Source: an uncultured Corynebacterium sp.
GTDB taxonomy: Bacteria; Actinomycetota; Actinomycetes; Mycobacteriales; Mycobacteriaceae
Assembly (NCBI RefSeq): GCF_946221155.1
Contig: NZ_CAMIAN010000006.1
Span: 1 to 64,000 of the forward strand
Length of the DNA stretch: 64,000 bases
Direction of reading: 5' to 3'
In this document: positions 27,177 to 36,796 of the stretch, piece by piece
Numbering within the stretch: position 1 is the stretch's first letter
How the letters are laid out: every line of letters starts with the position of its first letter
Notes under the pieces: model-generated
Seen by the model: the letters and a program-made list of their open reading frames with translations, nothing else
The model's database searches: none
Told to the model about the DNA's origin: nothing
Program-made: the position numbers and the translations under genes

Positions 27177-27769
27177 GGCCGGATCAACGCCATTGCCTCA
27201 GCGCGGGAGGCCGCATTCTTCTGGAATCCACCGCGGACCGCGGAGGTCACCGTGTTAGCGCCGGGCTTACGGATGCCGCGCATGGCCATGCACAGGTGCT
27301 CGGCCTCCAGCACAACGATCACTGCTGAGGGGTCCAGCTTGTCCACCAGCGCGTCGGCAACCTGCGAAGTCAGGCGCTCCTGTACCTGTGGGCGTTTCGC
27401 CAGGCCGTCGATCAGTCGGGCCAGCTTTGAAAGGCCGGTGACCTTGCCGGATTCACCGGGGATGTATCCGATGTGCGCCTTGCCGAAGAAGGGCACCAGG
27501 TGATGCTCGCACATGGAGTAGAAGGTGATGTCACGCACGAGAACCAGCTCGCGGTGGTCCTCGCTGAAAGTCTTGCTAAGCACCTCGGTGGGGTCTTCGT
27601 ACAGTCCGGCGCACGACTCACGGTAGGCGCGGGCCACGCGGGCCGGGGTTTCCTGGAGACCCTCGCGGTCGGGGTCTTCGCCGATGGCGAAGAGGAGTTC
27701 GCGGATGGCCGCCTCAGCCCGTTCCTGATCGAAGGAGCCGGGGTCGAGCGGCTGCTGTGGGTTATTCAC
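27173..27769 (-). CDS. folE: GTP cyclohydrolase I FolE
   Basis: A 198-residue enzyme making dihydroneopterin triphosphate from GTP. The zinc site and pterin pocket are visible in MCEHHLVPFFGKAHIGYIP, with the third ligand Cys in EAEHLCMAMRG. The C-terminal TSAVRG motif is complete. The GTG start shares its first G with the ftsH stop codon. Confidence 0.97.
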   Translation of the reverse strand: MNNPQQPLDPGSFDQERAEAAIRELLFAIGEDPDREGLQETPARVARAYRESCAGLYEDPTEVLSKTFSEDHRELVLVRDITFYSMCEHHLVPFFGKAHIGYIPGESGKVTGLSKLARLIDGLAKRPQVQERLTSQVADALVDKLDPSAVIVVLEAEHLCMAMRGIRKPGANTVTSAVRGGFQKNAASRAEAMALIRP

Positions 27770-30144
27770 TACTTGTCTTCCTGCCTGTGCTGGCCACCGG
27801 ACTCGTTGCCGTTGTAGCCACCGTTGTGCTTATCCCAAGGGAACGTCTGCTCCGGCATCTCGCCGCGACGGTGCCGCGCCTGCGCATCTTTCGCATCTTG
27901 CGAGGCCTGTGGTCCTTCCGGCGCGGTCTGTGCCTGCTGTGTCGCCTGCGCTTGCTGTGTCGGCTGAGCCTGCTTCTCCGGCTGCTCGTTGTCGGGCAGG
28001 CGGAAGCCACGCTCCTCCTCCGGCGGCACCGGGCGGGTGGCTTGCGCCTGCTGGCTCTGCTGGCCGTACTGCCCCTGCTGAGTCTGCGGGAACTGCTGCT
28101 GCCCCTGCTGCAGACGCTCCGCCTGGCGCTGCTCGTTCTGGGCCTTGCGCTTTTCCATACGCGCACGGCGGGCGGCGGAGAAGAAGTTAGTCTTCTCCGG
28201 CGGCTCCTCGCCACGCTCGCGGGCCAGCTCGACTGGCGTCTTCACCGGCTCGCGGTGGTCGCACGGGCGGTCCAGATCCTGCATCGGGAAGATGTCCGAG
28301 ACCTCGCGGGTATCGATGCCCTCGAAAATCGCCTCCAGATCCGGGCGGCGCAGAGTCTCCTTCTCCAACAGCTTGGAAGCCAGGGTATCCAGGTAGTCCC
28401 GGTTTTCGCGCAGCACGTCGTAGGCCACCTGCTGGGCCTTATTCATCAGCATGCGCACCTGCTCGTCAATCTGGTTGGCCACGTTCTGGGACGGCTGGTT
28501 ACCGCCCTGACCGCCACGTCCGACAAACGGGTCGCCATCGTCCTGGCCGTACTTCACGGCACCCACAACGGGGCTCATACCGTACTCCACGACCATCGCG
28601 CGGGCGATGTTCGTAGCCATCTCAATATCCGCAGAAGCACCGGTGGTCGGGTTGCCGAAGACCAGCTCCTCCGCGGCGCGACCGCCCATGGCGAAGACCA
28701 GGCGGGCGAACAGCTCGGAGCGGTTGTACATGCCCTTGTCGTCCTCTGGGGCGGTCATGGCGTGGCCACCGGTGCGGCCACGCGCCAGGATCGTCACCTT
28801 GTAGACACGGTCGATGTCCTTCATCGCCCAGGCGGCCAGCGTGTGACCGCCCTCGTGGTAGGCGGTGACCTTCTTTTCGTGCTCAGAGATGATCTTCGAG
28901 CTGCGGCGCGGGCCACCCACCACGCGGTCGGTGGCCTCTTCCAGCGCGTCGGCAGTAATCACGTTGCCGTCCACGCGGGCAGTCAGCAGGGCGGCCTCGT
29001 TCAGCACGTTCTCCAGGTCCGCACCGGACATGCCCGCGGTGCGCTTGGCCAGCGACTTCAGATCCACGTCCTTAGCCAGCGGCTTGTCCTTCGCGTGGAC
29101 GTTCAGGATCTGCTCGCGACCAGCCAGGTCCGGGTTGGTCACCGGAATCTGGCGGTCGAACCGGCCCGGACGCAGCAGCGCCGGGTCCAGGATGTCTGGA
29201 CGGTTGGTGGCGGCCATCAGGATCACTCCGTCGCGGTCACCGAAGCCGTCCATTTCCACCAGCAGCTGGTTCAGGGTCTGCTCACGCTCGTCGTGGCCGC
29301 CGCCCATACCGGCGCCACGCTGGCGGCCGACTGCGTCGATCTCGTCGACGAAGATAATGCACGGCGAGTTTTCCTTAGCCTGCTTGAACAGGTCGCGCAC
29401 GCGGGAGGCACCCACACCGACGAACATCTCCACGAAGTCGGAACCCGAGATGGTGAAGAAGGGCACGCCCGCCTCGCCTGCCACCGCGCGGGCCAGCAGC
29501 GTCTTACCCGTACCGGGCGGGCCATACAGCAGCACGCCGCGCGGGATCTTCGCCCCCAGCGCCTCGTAGCGGCTCGGGTCGGTAAGGAAATCGCGGATCT
29601 CGTCCAGCTCCTCAACGGCCTCGTCGGCACCAGCGACGTCGTCGAAGGTCGTATCCGGGTTGTCCTTGTTCAGCTGCTTGGCTGTGGACTTGCCAAAACC
29701 AAAGGCGCCCATGCCACCGCCGCCCTGCATGCGGGACAGCATGAACATCAGCAAGCCGAAAATCAGCAACATCGGCAGCAGCATCATCAGCAGGCTACCC
29801 AGGAAGCTATCCTCGGTGACCTTGGTGTTGTACTTCTCTGCCTCGGATTTCTTCACCGCGTCGAAGATCTCGGGCGCGGCTCGGCCAGGGTACTTCGCGA
29901 TGACCTGCTCGATGCCCTTCTTGCCTTCGACCTCGATGGAGTCCTTCAGCTTCAGCTGTACCTGCTGCTCACGATCGTTGATCTGAGCTTCCTTGACGTT
30001 CTTGTCTTCCAGCTGCTTCAGAGCTACCGAAGTCTCGACCTCGTCGTAGCCGCGGGCGTCATCAGTTAAAACACCGAACGCATAGATCGCGATGAGGATC
30101 ACAGAGACAATGCCCGCGATCCTCAGTACCTTCTTCTTGTCCAT
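27769..30144 (-). CDS. ftsH: ATP-dependent zinc metalloprotease FtsH
   Basis: A 791-residue membrane AAA+ protease, longer than most because of a C-terminal tail of about 150 residues rich in Gln, Glu and Pro. There are two transmembrane segments (about 5-25 and 115-137). Walker A GPPGTGKT lies near 208 and the zinc motif HEGGH near 428, where most FtsH proteins have HEAGH. It removes damaged membrane and regulatory proteins. It lies between hpt and folE, as in mycobacteria, and its stop overlaps the folE start by one base. Confidence 0.97.
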   Translation of the reverse strand: MDKKKVLRIAGIVSVILIAIYAFGVLTDDARGYDEVETSVALKQLEDKNVKEAQINDREQQVQLKLKDSIEVEGKKGIEQVIAKYPGRAAPEIFDAVKKSEAEKYNTKVTEDSFLGSLLMMLLPMLLIFGLLMFMLSRMQGGGGMGAFGFGKSTAKQLNKDNPDTTFDDVAGADEAVEELDEIRDFLTDPSRYEALGAKIPRGVLLYGPPGTGKTLLARAVAGEAGVPFFTISGSDFVEMFVGVGASRVRDLFKQAKENSPCIIFVDEIDAVGRQRGAGMGGGHDEREQTLNQLLVEMDGFGDRDGVILMAATNRPDILDPALLRPGRFDRQIPVTNPDLAGREQILNVHAKDKPLAKDVDLKSLAKRTAGMSGADLENVLNEAALLTARVDGNVITADALEEATDRVVGGPRRSSKIISEHEKKVTAYHEGGHTLAAWAMKDIDRVYKVTILARGRTGGHAMTAPEDDKGMYNRSELFARLVFAMGGRAAEELVFGNPTTGASADIEMATNIARAMVVEYGMSPVVGAVKYGQDDGDPFVGRGGQGGNQPSQNVANQIDEQVRMLMNKAQQVAYDVLRENRDYLDTLASKLLEKETLRRPDLEAIFEGIDTREVSDIFPMQDLDRPCDHREPVKTPVELARERGEEPPEKTNFFSAARRARMEKRKAQNEQRQAERLQQGQQQFPQTQQGQYGQQSQQAQATRPVPPEEERGFRLPDNEQPEKQAQPTQQAQATQQAQTAPEGPQASQDAKDAQARHRRGEMPEQTFPWDKHNGGYNGNESGGQHRQEDK

Positions 30145-30212
30145 ATTTCCTAGAGTGTTGTTGGTTTGAAATGCCGTGCGAACAGCGCTCTATGTCGCTT
30201 AAATGTAGCGCT

Positions 30213-30794
30213 TTACTGGTAAACGCGAGGGTGCAAAGTGCCCACGTAGGGCAGATCGCGGTAGCGCTCGGCAAAGTCCAGGCCATAGCCCACAACGAAT
30301 TCGTTGGGGATGTCAAAGCCCACTTCGGCCAGGTCGATCTGCACCTTCTGTGCCTCCGGCTTGCGCAACAGCGTCACGACGGACAGGGACTTCGGGTTGC
30401 GGTTACGCAGGTTCTTCAGCAGCCAGGAAAGGGTCAGGCCGGAGTCGATGATGTCCTCGACGATCACTACGTTGCGGCCCTCGATGTCGCGGTCCAGGTC
30501 CTTCAGGATGCGCACCACACCGGAGGAGCTGGTGGAGTTTCCGTAGGAGCTCACGGCCATGAACTCCAGCTGCGTCGGAATGTCGATCGCCCGCGCGAAG
30601 TCGGTGATGAAGAACACCGCGCCCTTCAGCACGCAGATCAGGATGAGGTCGTCTTCCTCATCGCGGAAACGGTCAGCGGTTGCCTTGGCCAGCTCGTTGA
30701 TGCGAGCGTGCAGCGTTTCCTCGTCGATGAGGATACTTTCCAGATCGTCGCCGTAAGGGTTCTCCGGGACATTGAAGTTCTTCTCGCTGTGCAT
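30213..30794 (-). CDS. hpt: Hypoxanthine-guanine phosphoribosyltransferase Hpt
   Basis: A 193-residue purine salvage enzyme using PRPP. The PRPP-binding loop VVIVEDIIDSGLTLSWLL lies near residue 112 and the flexible-loop Ser-Tyr pair (AVSSYGNST) near 80. The start codon is ATG at 30794. It lies between tilS and ftsH on the same strand in the conserved order. Confidence 0.95.
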   Translation of the reverse strand: MHSEKNFNVPENPYGDDLESILIDEETLHARINELAKATADRFRDEEDDLILICVLKGAVFFITDFARAIDIPTQLEFMAVSSYGNSTSSSGVVRILKDLDRDIEGRNVVIVEDIIDSGLTLSWLLKNLRNRNPKSLSVVTLLRKPEAQKVQIDLAEVGFDIPNEFVVGYGLDFAERYRDLPYVGTLHPRVYQ

Positions 30795-30913
30795 CGCAGA
30801 CCTCGTTTTCCTCGATTGTTTCGCAGTGCTTTCGCAGTGCAGCTTTGCTGTCTTAGCTCCACTGCATTGGCTTCGCCGTTTTTATGCCTGCCTGGCATTC
30901 TAGCGCGCAGCTG

Positions 30914-31933
30914 CTACCTGGGAACAGTCACTAACTGTAGGTACCCATCACGGCGCCGCACGACGAGCCTGTGGGTGCGCCGTTGCTCGCTGGGTGCAGC
31001 TGGGTTCTGTGGCCACGGCACTGCTGCCCCTCCCTGCCCCTTCCATGCGATGACCAGCGCGTCTATCGCGTTGAGGTGCGCGCTCGTGAGGGGGCCAGCT
31101 TTGCCTGCCAGCCACTGTTTGAGCACTCGGCGCCGCAGTGCCGCTGGTTGTTGTAGTAGTTCGGTGCAGTTTAATGACGCCCCCTCCTCCGCCGCCTGCA
31201 GTTCCCGTCCAGCTAGCTCATCGAGCAGCTCAACGTCTTCGCGGAGCATCCGAGCAGTGCGTGCCATGTTCGCACCGATGTGCTCCCCGAGCGCATCTTG
31301 TAGGTATGGCAGTACGTGAGAGCGGATGCGGCTGCGCAGGTATGCATCGCTAGAGTTGTGCGGATCCTCCCACCAACGAAGGCCAGCGGCACGGCATTCG
31401 GCCTCCGTCTCCTCGCGGGTGCAGTTCAGCAGGGGCCGACCGAGCCACGCGGCCCCCGCGGTCACAGCCACGTGGTCGGTGTGAACGGATCGCATCCCGG
31501 CGATGGCTTCCGCCCCAGAGCCGCGGACAAGTCCGATGAGCATCCCTTCCGCATCGTCATCCGCCGTGTGGGCTACCAAGAGGGGACGCCCGTCGGCTGC
31601 CGCGCCGAGGGCTGCATAGCGTGCCTGGCGCGCCGGCCCTTCCCCGGGACCCTCCACTTCGACGGTGCGAATCTCCGCCGTCGCCCCGAGGGACAGCGCG
31701 ACTTCGGAAGCCTGCCGCGCCACCTGTGCGGAACCCTCCTGCAACTGATGATCCACCACCACAGCATGTACCTTCACACCACAGCGCAGAAGGCCGTGCA
31801 CCAATGCCAAGGAGTCCGCCCCGCCGGAGAGCCCCACAGCCACCCCGGCGCGGACCTGGTCTGCGTATGCGGTAGCCGTGGGGCTGGTTTCCAGCTCTCG
31901 CATCCAGGCCCGGATCTGCGACTGAACACTCAT
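30914..31933 (-). CDS. tilS: tRNA(Ile)-lysidine synthetase TilS
   Basis: A 339-residue PP-loop ATPase that changes C34 of tRNA-Ile(CAU) to lysidine. The loop SGGADSLALVHG is near residue 37, and the family motifs AHTADDDAEG and RPLLNCTREETEAEC follow. It is shorter than E. coli TilS, as in other actinobacteria. It lies 37 bp downstream of dacB, whose 3' flank contains repeated AAGTAA units. Confidence 0.93.
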   Translation of the reverse strand: MSVQSQIRAWMRELETSPTATAYADQVRAGVAVGLSGGADSLALVHGLLRCGVKVHAVVVDHQLQEGSAQVARQASEVALSLGATAEIRTVEVEGPGEGPARQARYAALGAAADGRPLLVAHTADDDAEGMLIGLVRGSGAEAIAGMRSVHTDHVAVTAGAAWLGRPLLNCTREETEAECRAAGLRWWEDPHNSSDAYLRSRIRSHVLPYLQDALGEHIGANMARTARMLREDVELLDELAGRELQAAEEGASLNCTELLQQPAALRRRVLKQWLAGKAGPLTSAHLNAIDALVIAWKGQGGAAVPWPQNPAAPSEQRRTHRLVVRRRDGYLQLVTVPR

Positions 31934-31970
31934 GACTTACTTGGTTTGCTGTTCTTACTTGTTACTGGGC

Positions 31971-33305
31971 TTACTTGGCTGACCGCACTGCGTTCGCCAA
32001 CCGATCCAGCGCCGGGCGGGCAGAGTTAGAGTCGGACTCGTTGGAGAGGAACGCAAACGTCAGCGCCCGACCCGAGCTCGTCATAACCGTTCCGGCTAGG
32101 GCATTCACGCCGGAAAGGGTGCCAGTCTTGGCACGCACCCAGCCGGCGGAGTCCTCCGCGCCGGAGCCGAATCCATAGCGCGCCTCCAGTGTGCCTTCCA
32201 CGCTGGAGACCGGAAGCATGTCCAGAATGTCGCGCACCTCATTGTTGGAAAGCACCCCATCCAGCTCGTGGGCGGTCAGGCGGTTCTTCTCGCTCATGCC
32301 GGAGTTGTCGAAAAGGGTCGCGTCCTGGGTATCGATTCCGTGCTCCTTCAGCACATCGAGAGTCGCGCTCGTAGCCCCCTCAAAGGTCTGCGGCTTCCCC
32401 TGAGACTCTGCAATCTCTCGGCCAATAGCCTCGGCCATGATGTTGTCACTGTGCACCAGCATGTCGCGCAGGCGCACGTTCAGCGGCGCAGACTGAACGG
32501 TTGCGATGGGATCTTGGTCGCCGAGACTGGGCGTCACTTCCTTAGCAACAGTGACCTCCGCATCCGCGCCGAGCGCATCGGCGAGAGCGTGCCCCACATC
32601 CTCGCCAGGGTTATGGGAACGGGCGGAGTCGGACTTATAGGGATTGAGGCGACCGGCGTCGAGCATGACGGCATCGAGATTGGCGACGTTACCGCCGTCG
32701 ATGTCCGCACTGTCCCAGGTCTTGTTGAATAGATCCCCGGAGCGGATTGAGTTATCCACGACGATGGAGGTGACGGGCTGGCCACCCAGCTTCTTCTTCG
32801 CCTTCTCGGCAAGCTTTGCCACCGAGGCCGCATCGGTGAAGAAGCCTTCGCCATCGCGAGAAAGCGATATATCGCCATCGCTGCGCAAGATCAGCCGGCC
32901 CGGATCGTTCGGATCCTGCAGCAGTTCGGTGGACCAGCGACTGTCTTCGTCCAGAGCCAGGATCGCTGCGGCTGCGGTGTACAGCTTGGTGGCAGAAGCC
33001 GGGGTGAGCTTCCGGTTTTCATCCTTCGCCCACAGCACCTCACCGGTCTCAACATCGGTAACCGAGGCAGACAGCACTCCCAGCGCCGGGTCCGCCGCTG
33101 CCCGCTGAATAGCTGCCTCCACATCCGGCACCTCTCCCCCGGGTGCGTGCATCACCGGGGTGGGCTCAGCCAGCTGCTCGGCGGCCTGCACCTCGTAGCG
33201 GCCGTTCACCGACCACACCACAGCAGCTCCCACCACGACCGCGATGACGACCACGAAGGCGAGGATGCTCCACAGCCATACTTTCAGGGACTTCTGCTTA
33301 CTCAC
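31971..33305 (-). CDS. dacB: D-alanyl-D-alanine carboxypeptidase/endopeptidase (PBP4 family) DacB
   Basis: About 444 residues. A basic N-terminus and one signal-anchor helix (VWLWSILAFVVVIAVVVGAAVVW) precede an S13 peptidase. TPASATKLYTA gives the SxxK active site, HSDNIMAEAIG the SxN motif and RAKTGTLSGVNALAG the KTG motif. It trims peptidoglycan stem peptides outside the membrane. The open frame reaches 33431, overlapping ppa. GTG 33305 is chosen because AGGG lies 8 nt upstream; GTG 33314 is an alternative. It is divergent from ppa, with 46 bp between starts. Confidence 0.9.
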   Translation of the reverse strand: MSKQKSLKVWLWSILAFVVVIAVVVGAAVVWSVNGRYEVQAAEQLAEPTPVMHAPGGEVPDVEAAIQRAAADPALGVLSASVTDVETGEVLWAKDENRKLTPASATKLYTAAAAILALDEDSRWSTELLQDPNDPGRLILRSDGDISLSRDGEGFFTDAASVAKLAEKAKKKLGGQPVTSIVVDNSIRSGDLFNKTWDSADIDGGNVANLDAVMLDAGRLNPYKSDSARSHNPGEDVGHALADALGADAEVTVAKEVTPSLGDQDPIATVQSAPLNVRLRDMLVHSDNIMAEAIGREIAESQGKPQTFEGATSATLDVLKEHGIDTQDATLFDNSGMSEKNRLTAHELDGVLSNNEVRDILDMLPVSSVEGTLEARYGFGSGAEDSAGWVRAKTGTLSGVNALAGTVMTSSGRALTFAFLSNESDSNSARPALDRLANAVRSAK

Positions 33306-33351
33306 TCGTTTCACCCTAGCCGAAAAAAGGTGCTCGGTTAGAATGGTGCGC

Positions 33352-33834
33352 ATGAGCAAAAAAATCGAAGTAACTGTTGAAATCCCGAAGGGTTCCCGCA
33401 ACAAGTACGAGGTCGACCACGAGACCGGCAAGGTATACCTCGACCGCTACCTGTTCACCCCGATGGCATACCCGGCCGACTACGGCTTCATCGACCACAC
33501 CCTGGGCGAAGACGGTGACCCACTGGACGCACTAGTGATCCTGCCGGAGCCGGTTTTCCCCGGTGTGATCGTTGAGGCTCGCCCGGTAGGCGTGTTCAAG
33601 ATGACCGACGAGGCCGGTGGCGACGACAAGCTGCTGTGCGTGCTGGACGACGTCCGCTTCGACCAGTTCCAGGACATCGAGGACATCGACCAGTTCACCA
33701 AGAACGAGATCGAGCACTTCTTCGTCCACTACAAGGACCTGGAGCCGGGCAAGGAAGTCAACGGCTCCGGTTGGGGCAACGCCGAGGAAGCAGTGAAGAT
33801 CCTCGACGAGTCCATCGAGCGCTACAAGGGCTAG
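33352..33834 (+). CDS. ppa: Inorganic pyrophosphatase
   Basis: A 160-residue soluble family I pyrophosphatase. It has the metal-binding signature DGDPLDALVI near residue 54 and the actinobacterial-type start EVTVEIPKGSRNKYEVD. It hydrolyses PPi from biosynthetic reactions. The ATG at 33352 starts 7 nt after TAGAAT (33339-33344) without a ribosome binding site, so a leaderless mRNA is likely. A longer in-frame start at 33244 would cover dacB and is rejected. GGCTAG units are repeated after the stop. Confidence 0.96.
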   Translation: MSKKIEVTVEIPKGSRNKYEVDHETGKVYLDRYLFTPMAYPADYGFIDHTLGEDGDPLDALVILPEPVFPGVIVEARPVGVFKMTDEAGGDDKLLCVLDDVRFDQFQDIEDIDQFTKNEIEHFFVHYKDLEPGKEVNGSGWGNAEEAVKILDESIERYKG

Positions 33835-33860
33835 ATAGGGCTAGCTAGCGCTAGCTATCT
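33833..33860. terminator. Palindromic hairpin between convergent ppa and P-type ATPase genes
   Basis: AGATAG (33833-33838) pairs with CTATCT (33855-33860) around the 16-bp palindrome TAGCTAGCGCTAGCTA (33842-33857). It starts at the ppa stop and precedes the convergent ATPase stop. It could act as a bidirectional terminator. It lacks a U-tract and looks like duplicated GGCTAG stop-region units. Confidence 0.45.
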
Positions 33861-33863
33861 GGG

Positions 33864-36350
33864 CTAGCGCACAGCCGCTTGTTGGCGGGCGGCGATCTGG
33901 TGCACAACTTCAATGAGCACTGCCCCGCCCGCACCCACGGCCAACCCCGTAAACATCAGCTTGAGGTTGCCCGTGTGCAGAATCAACAACTCGCGTATCG
34001 GTGGCACGAGGAAGATCACCAGGTAGCCACCCACGCAGCCCGCTAGAAGAACCACCTTCCACCAATTCAACGGCCGCGCCACAATACCCAGCACCCACAA
34101 CCCCATGACGATCAGCGCCAGCAGCACGGCAGTACCCGCCTGTTGCCGCTGAATCTCCGGCACCTCCGCGCCGGGGTAAATGATGATCCACATCGTCACG
34201 CAGATTCCACCGATGAGCACGCCGGAGGGAATCGCCAAAGAGAGTACGCGCCTGACGAAACCATCCCGCGGACGCTCCGTGTTCGGAGCCAACGAAAGAA
34301 TGAACGCCGGGATGCCAATGGTGAACCAGCCGGTGATCGTCACGTGAATCGGCTGGAATGGGAAAGAGATTCCCAGCACTGCCACTACCAGCGCCAGCAC
34401 CACCGAGTACACCGTTTTCGTCAGGAAAAGATGCGCCACGCGCTCGATGTTGCCGATCACCCGGCGCCCTTCGGCCACTACGCGTGGCAATGCGGAGAAC
34501 TTGTTCGTCAACAGCACTAGCTGCGCCACGCTGCGCGTTGCGGGCGCGCCCGAACCCATAGCCACACCAATGTCTGCTTTCTTCAGTGCCAGCACGTCGT
34601 TAACTCCGTCGCCGGTCATGGCCACCGTGCGGTTTTGACGGTGCAGGGATTCCACCATCTGCTGTTTTTGCTCGGGACTGACCCGCCCGAAGACGTTTCC
34701 GCGTTGAATCTCCGCATCGAATGCGTCGTCGTCTAGGTCGTTGAGCGTGCGGGCGTCCACCGCCACGAGCTCCCGGTCGGTCGCCTTGCGTGCGACCGCC
34801 GCCACGGAATCCGAGTTATCGCCGGAGATCACCTTGATGTCCACGTTCTGCTCGTCGAAGTAGGCAAGCGTTTCGCGAGCGTCGGAGCGCAATTGCTGAC
34901 GAAGCACCACGAGCACCGGTTCTGTAAGGTGCGGGGTGGAATCCATGCTGAGGTCGTCCGTGTTGGCCCAGGCCTCCCCTTCGGTGCCTTCGAGCTTGCC
35001 GAACACGAGGATGCGCAGCCCCTGATCGCCCAGCTGTTTGGCCGTTTCAGCGGCGGCGTTTACTGCGCTGCTGCCACCTTCCCGCAGAAGCACATCTGGG
35101 GCGCCCATGATCCAAGCGGTGGCGTCAGAGCAGGCGAACCCGGAGAACTTGTAGCGCGAGTTAAAGGGAATCTCGCGGCCCTGCCACTGGTCGGGCTCCA
35201 CCCCGCGCTCGCGCAGCCCGGCGGCGATGGAGCGGGCGGTGTCGTTCAGATCGTCCTGGGCGTTCAGCATGGAGGCGAGGTTGCGTGCCCAAGTTCCGTC
35301 GGCGGAGCTGCCGTCGGCGGCGACGATAGAATCCAGCTCCATCTCGTTGGTGGTGAGGGTGCCGGTCTTGTCGGTACACACCGTATCGACGCGGGCGAGA
35401 CCTTCGATGGCGACGAGCTCGTTGACCAGGGCTTTGTACTTGCCGAGGCGAATCACGCCCGCAGCGAAGGCGATGGAGGTCATAAGCACCAGCCCCTCCG
35501 GCACCATCGGGACGATCGCCGCAGCCATGGAAAGGATGGATTCGCGCAGCCCCGTATCGGAGCGAACCAGCTGGGTCCAGATCGTGAGGATGCCGGTGGG
35601 GATAAGCAGCCAGGTGATCACCTTGAGAATGCTGTTGATGCCGTTCATAAGCACGGAGTCGGTCAGCGAAAACTCGCTGGCCTGCGAGGCCAAACGTGCG
35701 GCATAGGCCTCGTCGCCGACCTTTTCGGCGCGGAAGACAGCGGAGCCCTCGTTGACGAAGGATCCGGAGAGGATCTCGTCGCCCTCGACCTTGCTTACGG
35801 CATCGGCTTCTCCGGTGAGCTGGGATTCGTCGACGCGCAGCGAGCCGCCCATCACTGTGCCGTCCACCACGACCTCGTCCCCGCTTCGAAGCTTGATGAT
35901 GTCCCCGCGGACGATTTCGTGCTGTGGGATGGTCTTTTCCTCGCCATCGCGGATGACGCTGGGTTCCGATTCGCCAACGATGCGCAACCTGTCGAGGGTT
36001 TTCTTCGCACGCAGTTCCTGGACTACGCCTACCGCGGAGTTGGCGATGATGAGCAGGCCGAAGGCGGCGTTGATGGCCGAACCGGTAGACAGGACGATCG
36101 CGCACAGCACGCCGAGGATGGCATTGACACGGGTGAAGATGTTGGCGCGCAGGATCTCTGCCACACTCCGGCCGGTTCCGCGGCTCTGCGTATTCACCTC
36201 CCCGCGCTGGATGCGCTCCTCTACCTCGGCAGCCGTGAGGCCCCGCGAAAGGTCAGCCTGCACTTCGGCGCTGGCTTGTTCGCTGGCGTGCGCCAATTCA
36301 ACCTCCTGCGTAGTCGAGCCGGCGGCATTCCACCGGGGTGCCACTTCCAT
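33864..36350 (-). CDS. Cation-transporting P-type ATPase (CtpE-like)
   Basis: An 828-residue P-type ATPase. Actuator motif TGEAD lies near residue 180, phosphorylation motif CTDKTGTLT near 320 and hinge TGDGVNDVLALKKADIG near 590. About ten membrane helices are present. It lacks the CPx motif and N-terminal metal-binding domains of heavy-metal pumps. The overall form matches mycobacterial CtpE, reported as a Ca2+ transporter, so Ca2+ or another hard cation is likely. The ATG at 36350 has GGAG just upstream. It is divergent from the rhodanese gene. Confidence 0.85.
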   Translation of the reverse strand: MEVAPRWNAAGSTTQEVELAHASEQASAEVQADLSRGLTAAEVEERIQRGEVNTQSRGTGRSVAEILRANIFTRVNAILGVLCAIVLSTGSAINAAFGLLIIANSAVGVVQELRAKKTLDRLRIVGESEPSVIRDGEEKTIPQHEIVRGDIIKLRSGDEVVVDGTVMGGSLRVDESQLTGEADAVSKVEGDEILSGSFVNEGSAVFRAEKVGDEAYAARLASQASEFSLTDSVLMNGINSILKVITWLLIPTGILTIWTQLVRSDTGLRESILSMAAAIVPMVPEGLVLMTSIAFAAGVIRLGKYKALVNELVAIEGLARVDTVCTDKTGTLTTNEMELDSIVAADGSSADGTWARNLASMLNAQDDLNDTARSIAAGLRERGVEPDQWQGREIPFNSRYKFSGFACSDATAWIMGAPDVLLREGGSSAVNAAAETAKQLGDQGLRILVFGKLEGTEGEAWANTDDLSMDSTPHLTEPVLVVLRQQLRSDARETLAYFDEQNVDIKVISGDNSDSVAAVARKATDRELVAVDARTLNDLDDDAFDAEIQRGNVFGRVSPEQKQQMVESLHRQNRTVAMTGDGVNDVLALKKADIGVAMGSGAPATRSVAQLVLLTNKFSALPRVVAEGRRVIGNIERVAHLFLTKTVYSVVLALVVAVLGISFPFQPIHVTITGWFTIGIPAFILSLAPNTERPRDGFVRRVLSLAIPSGVLIGGICVTMWIIIYPGAEVPEIQRQQAGTAVLLALIVMGLWVLGIVARPLNWWKVVLLAGCVGGYLVIFLVPPIRELLILHTGNLKLMFTGLAVGAGGAVLIEVVHQIAARQQAAVR

Positions 36351-36452
36351 TTAACTCCACATTGTTGAGGCCCGGGCTATCCAGCTCCGTGCTATCGAAC
36401 TCCCCCTCGCCTACTGCCCCACTTTTGCCACCTTTGCCTACAATGGGGCGCC

Positions 36453-36764
36453 ATGAGTGATTTCGAAACAGTACAGCCCACCGATGTTCCTGCTGGCGCC
36501 CAGCTGATCGACATTCGCGAGGTGGATGAATACAACCAGTGGCACGCCGAGGGCGCAACCAACCTGCCTCTCTCCGAGCTGCAGGCCCGCTACGGCGAGC
36601 TGGATCTGAACGAGGATATTTACCTGATCTGCCTGTCCGGCGGCCGCTCCGCGCGCGCCTGCCAGTGGTTGGAGCAGAACGGCATCGACGCGATCAACGT
36701 TGCCAATGGCACTGCCGGTTGGCGAGACGCCGGACTCCCTATCGTGGGGCAACCCCACAATTAG
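36453..36764 (+). CDS. Single-domain rhodanese-like protein
   Basis: 103 residues forming one rhodanese domain, with QLIDIREVDEYNQWHAEGA and the active-site loop ICLSGGRSARA. The catalytic Cys lies near residue 59. It may act as a sulfurtransferase or persulfide carrier; the partner is unknown. The -35 element of the downstream marR promoter overlaps its stop codon. Confidence 0.9.
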   Translation: MSDFETVQPTDVPAGAQLIDIREVDEYNQWHAEGATNLPLSELQARYGELDLNEDIYLICLSGGRSARACQWLEQNGIDAINVANGTAGWRDAGLPIVGQPHN

Positions 36765-36790
36765 ACAACCCCCATAGTCAGCGTTATATT
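36762..36790 (+). promoter_or_regulatory. Sigma-A-like promoter of the marR-synthetase operon
   Basis: TAGACA (36762-36767), a 17-bp spacer and TATATT (36785-36790). The next ATG, of marR, starts 7 nt later, so transcription probably starts at the start codon. Confidence 0.7.
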
Positions 36791-36796
36791 TATGGC

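Noticed and set aside
27757..30069. 770-codon open frame opposite ftsH
   Set aside because: Same effect: a Leu/Arg/His-rich product with no motif, fully covered by ftsH.
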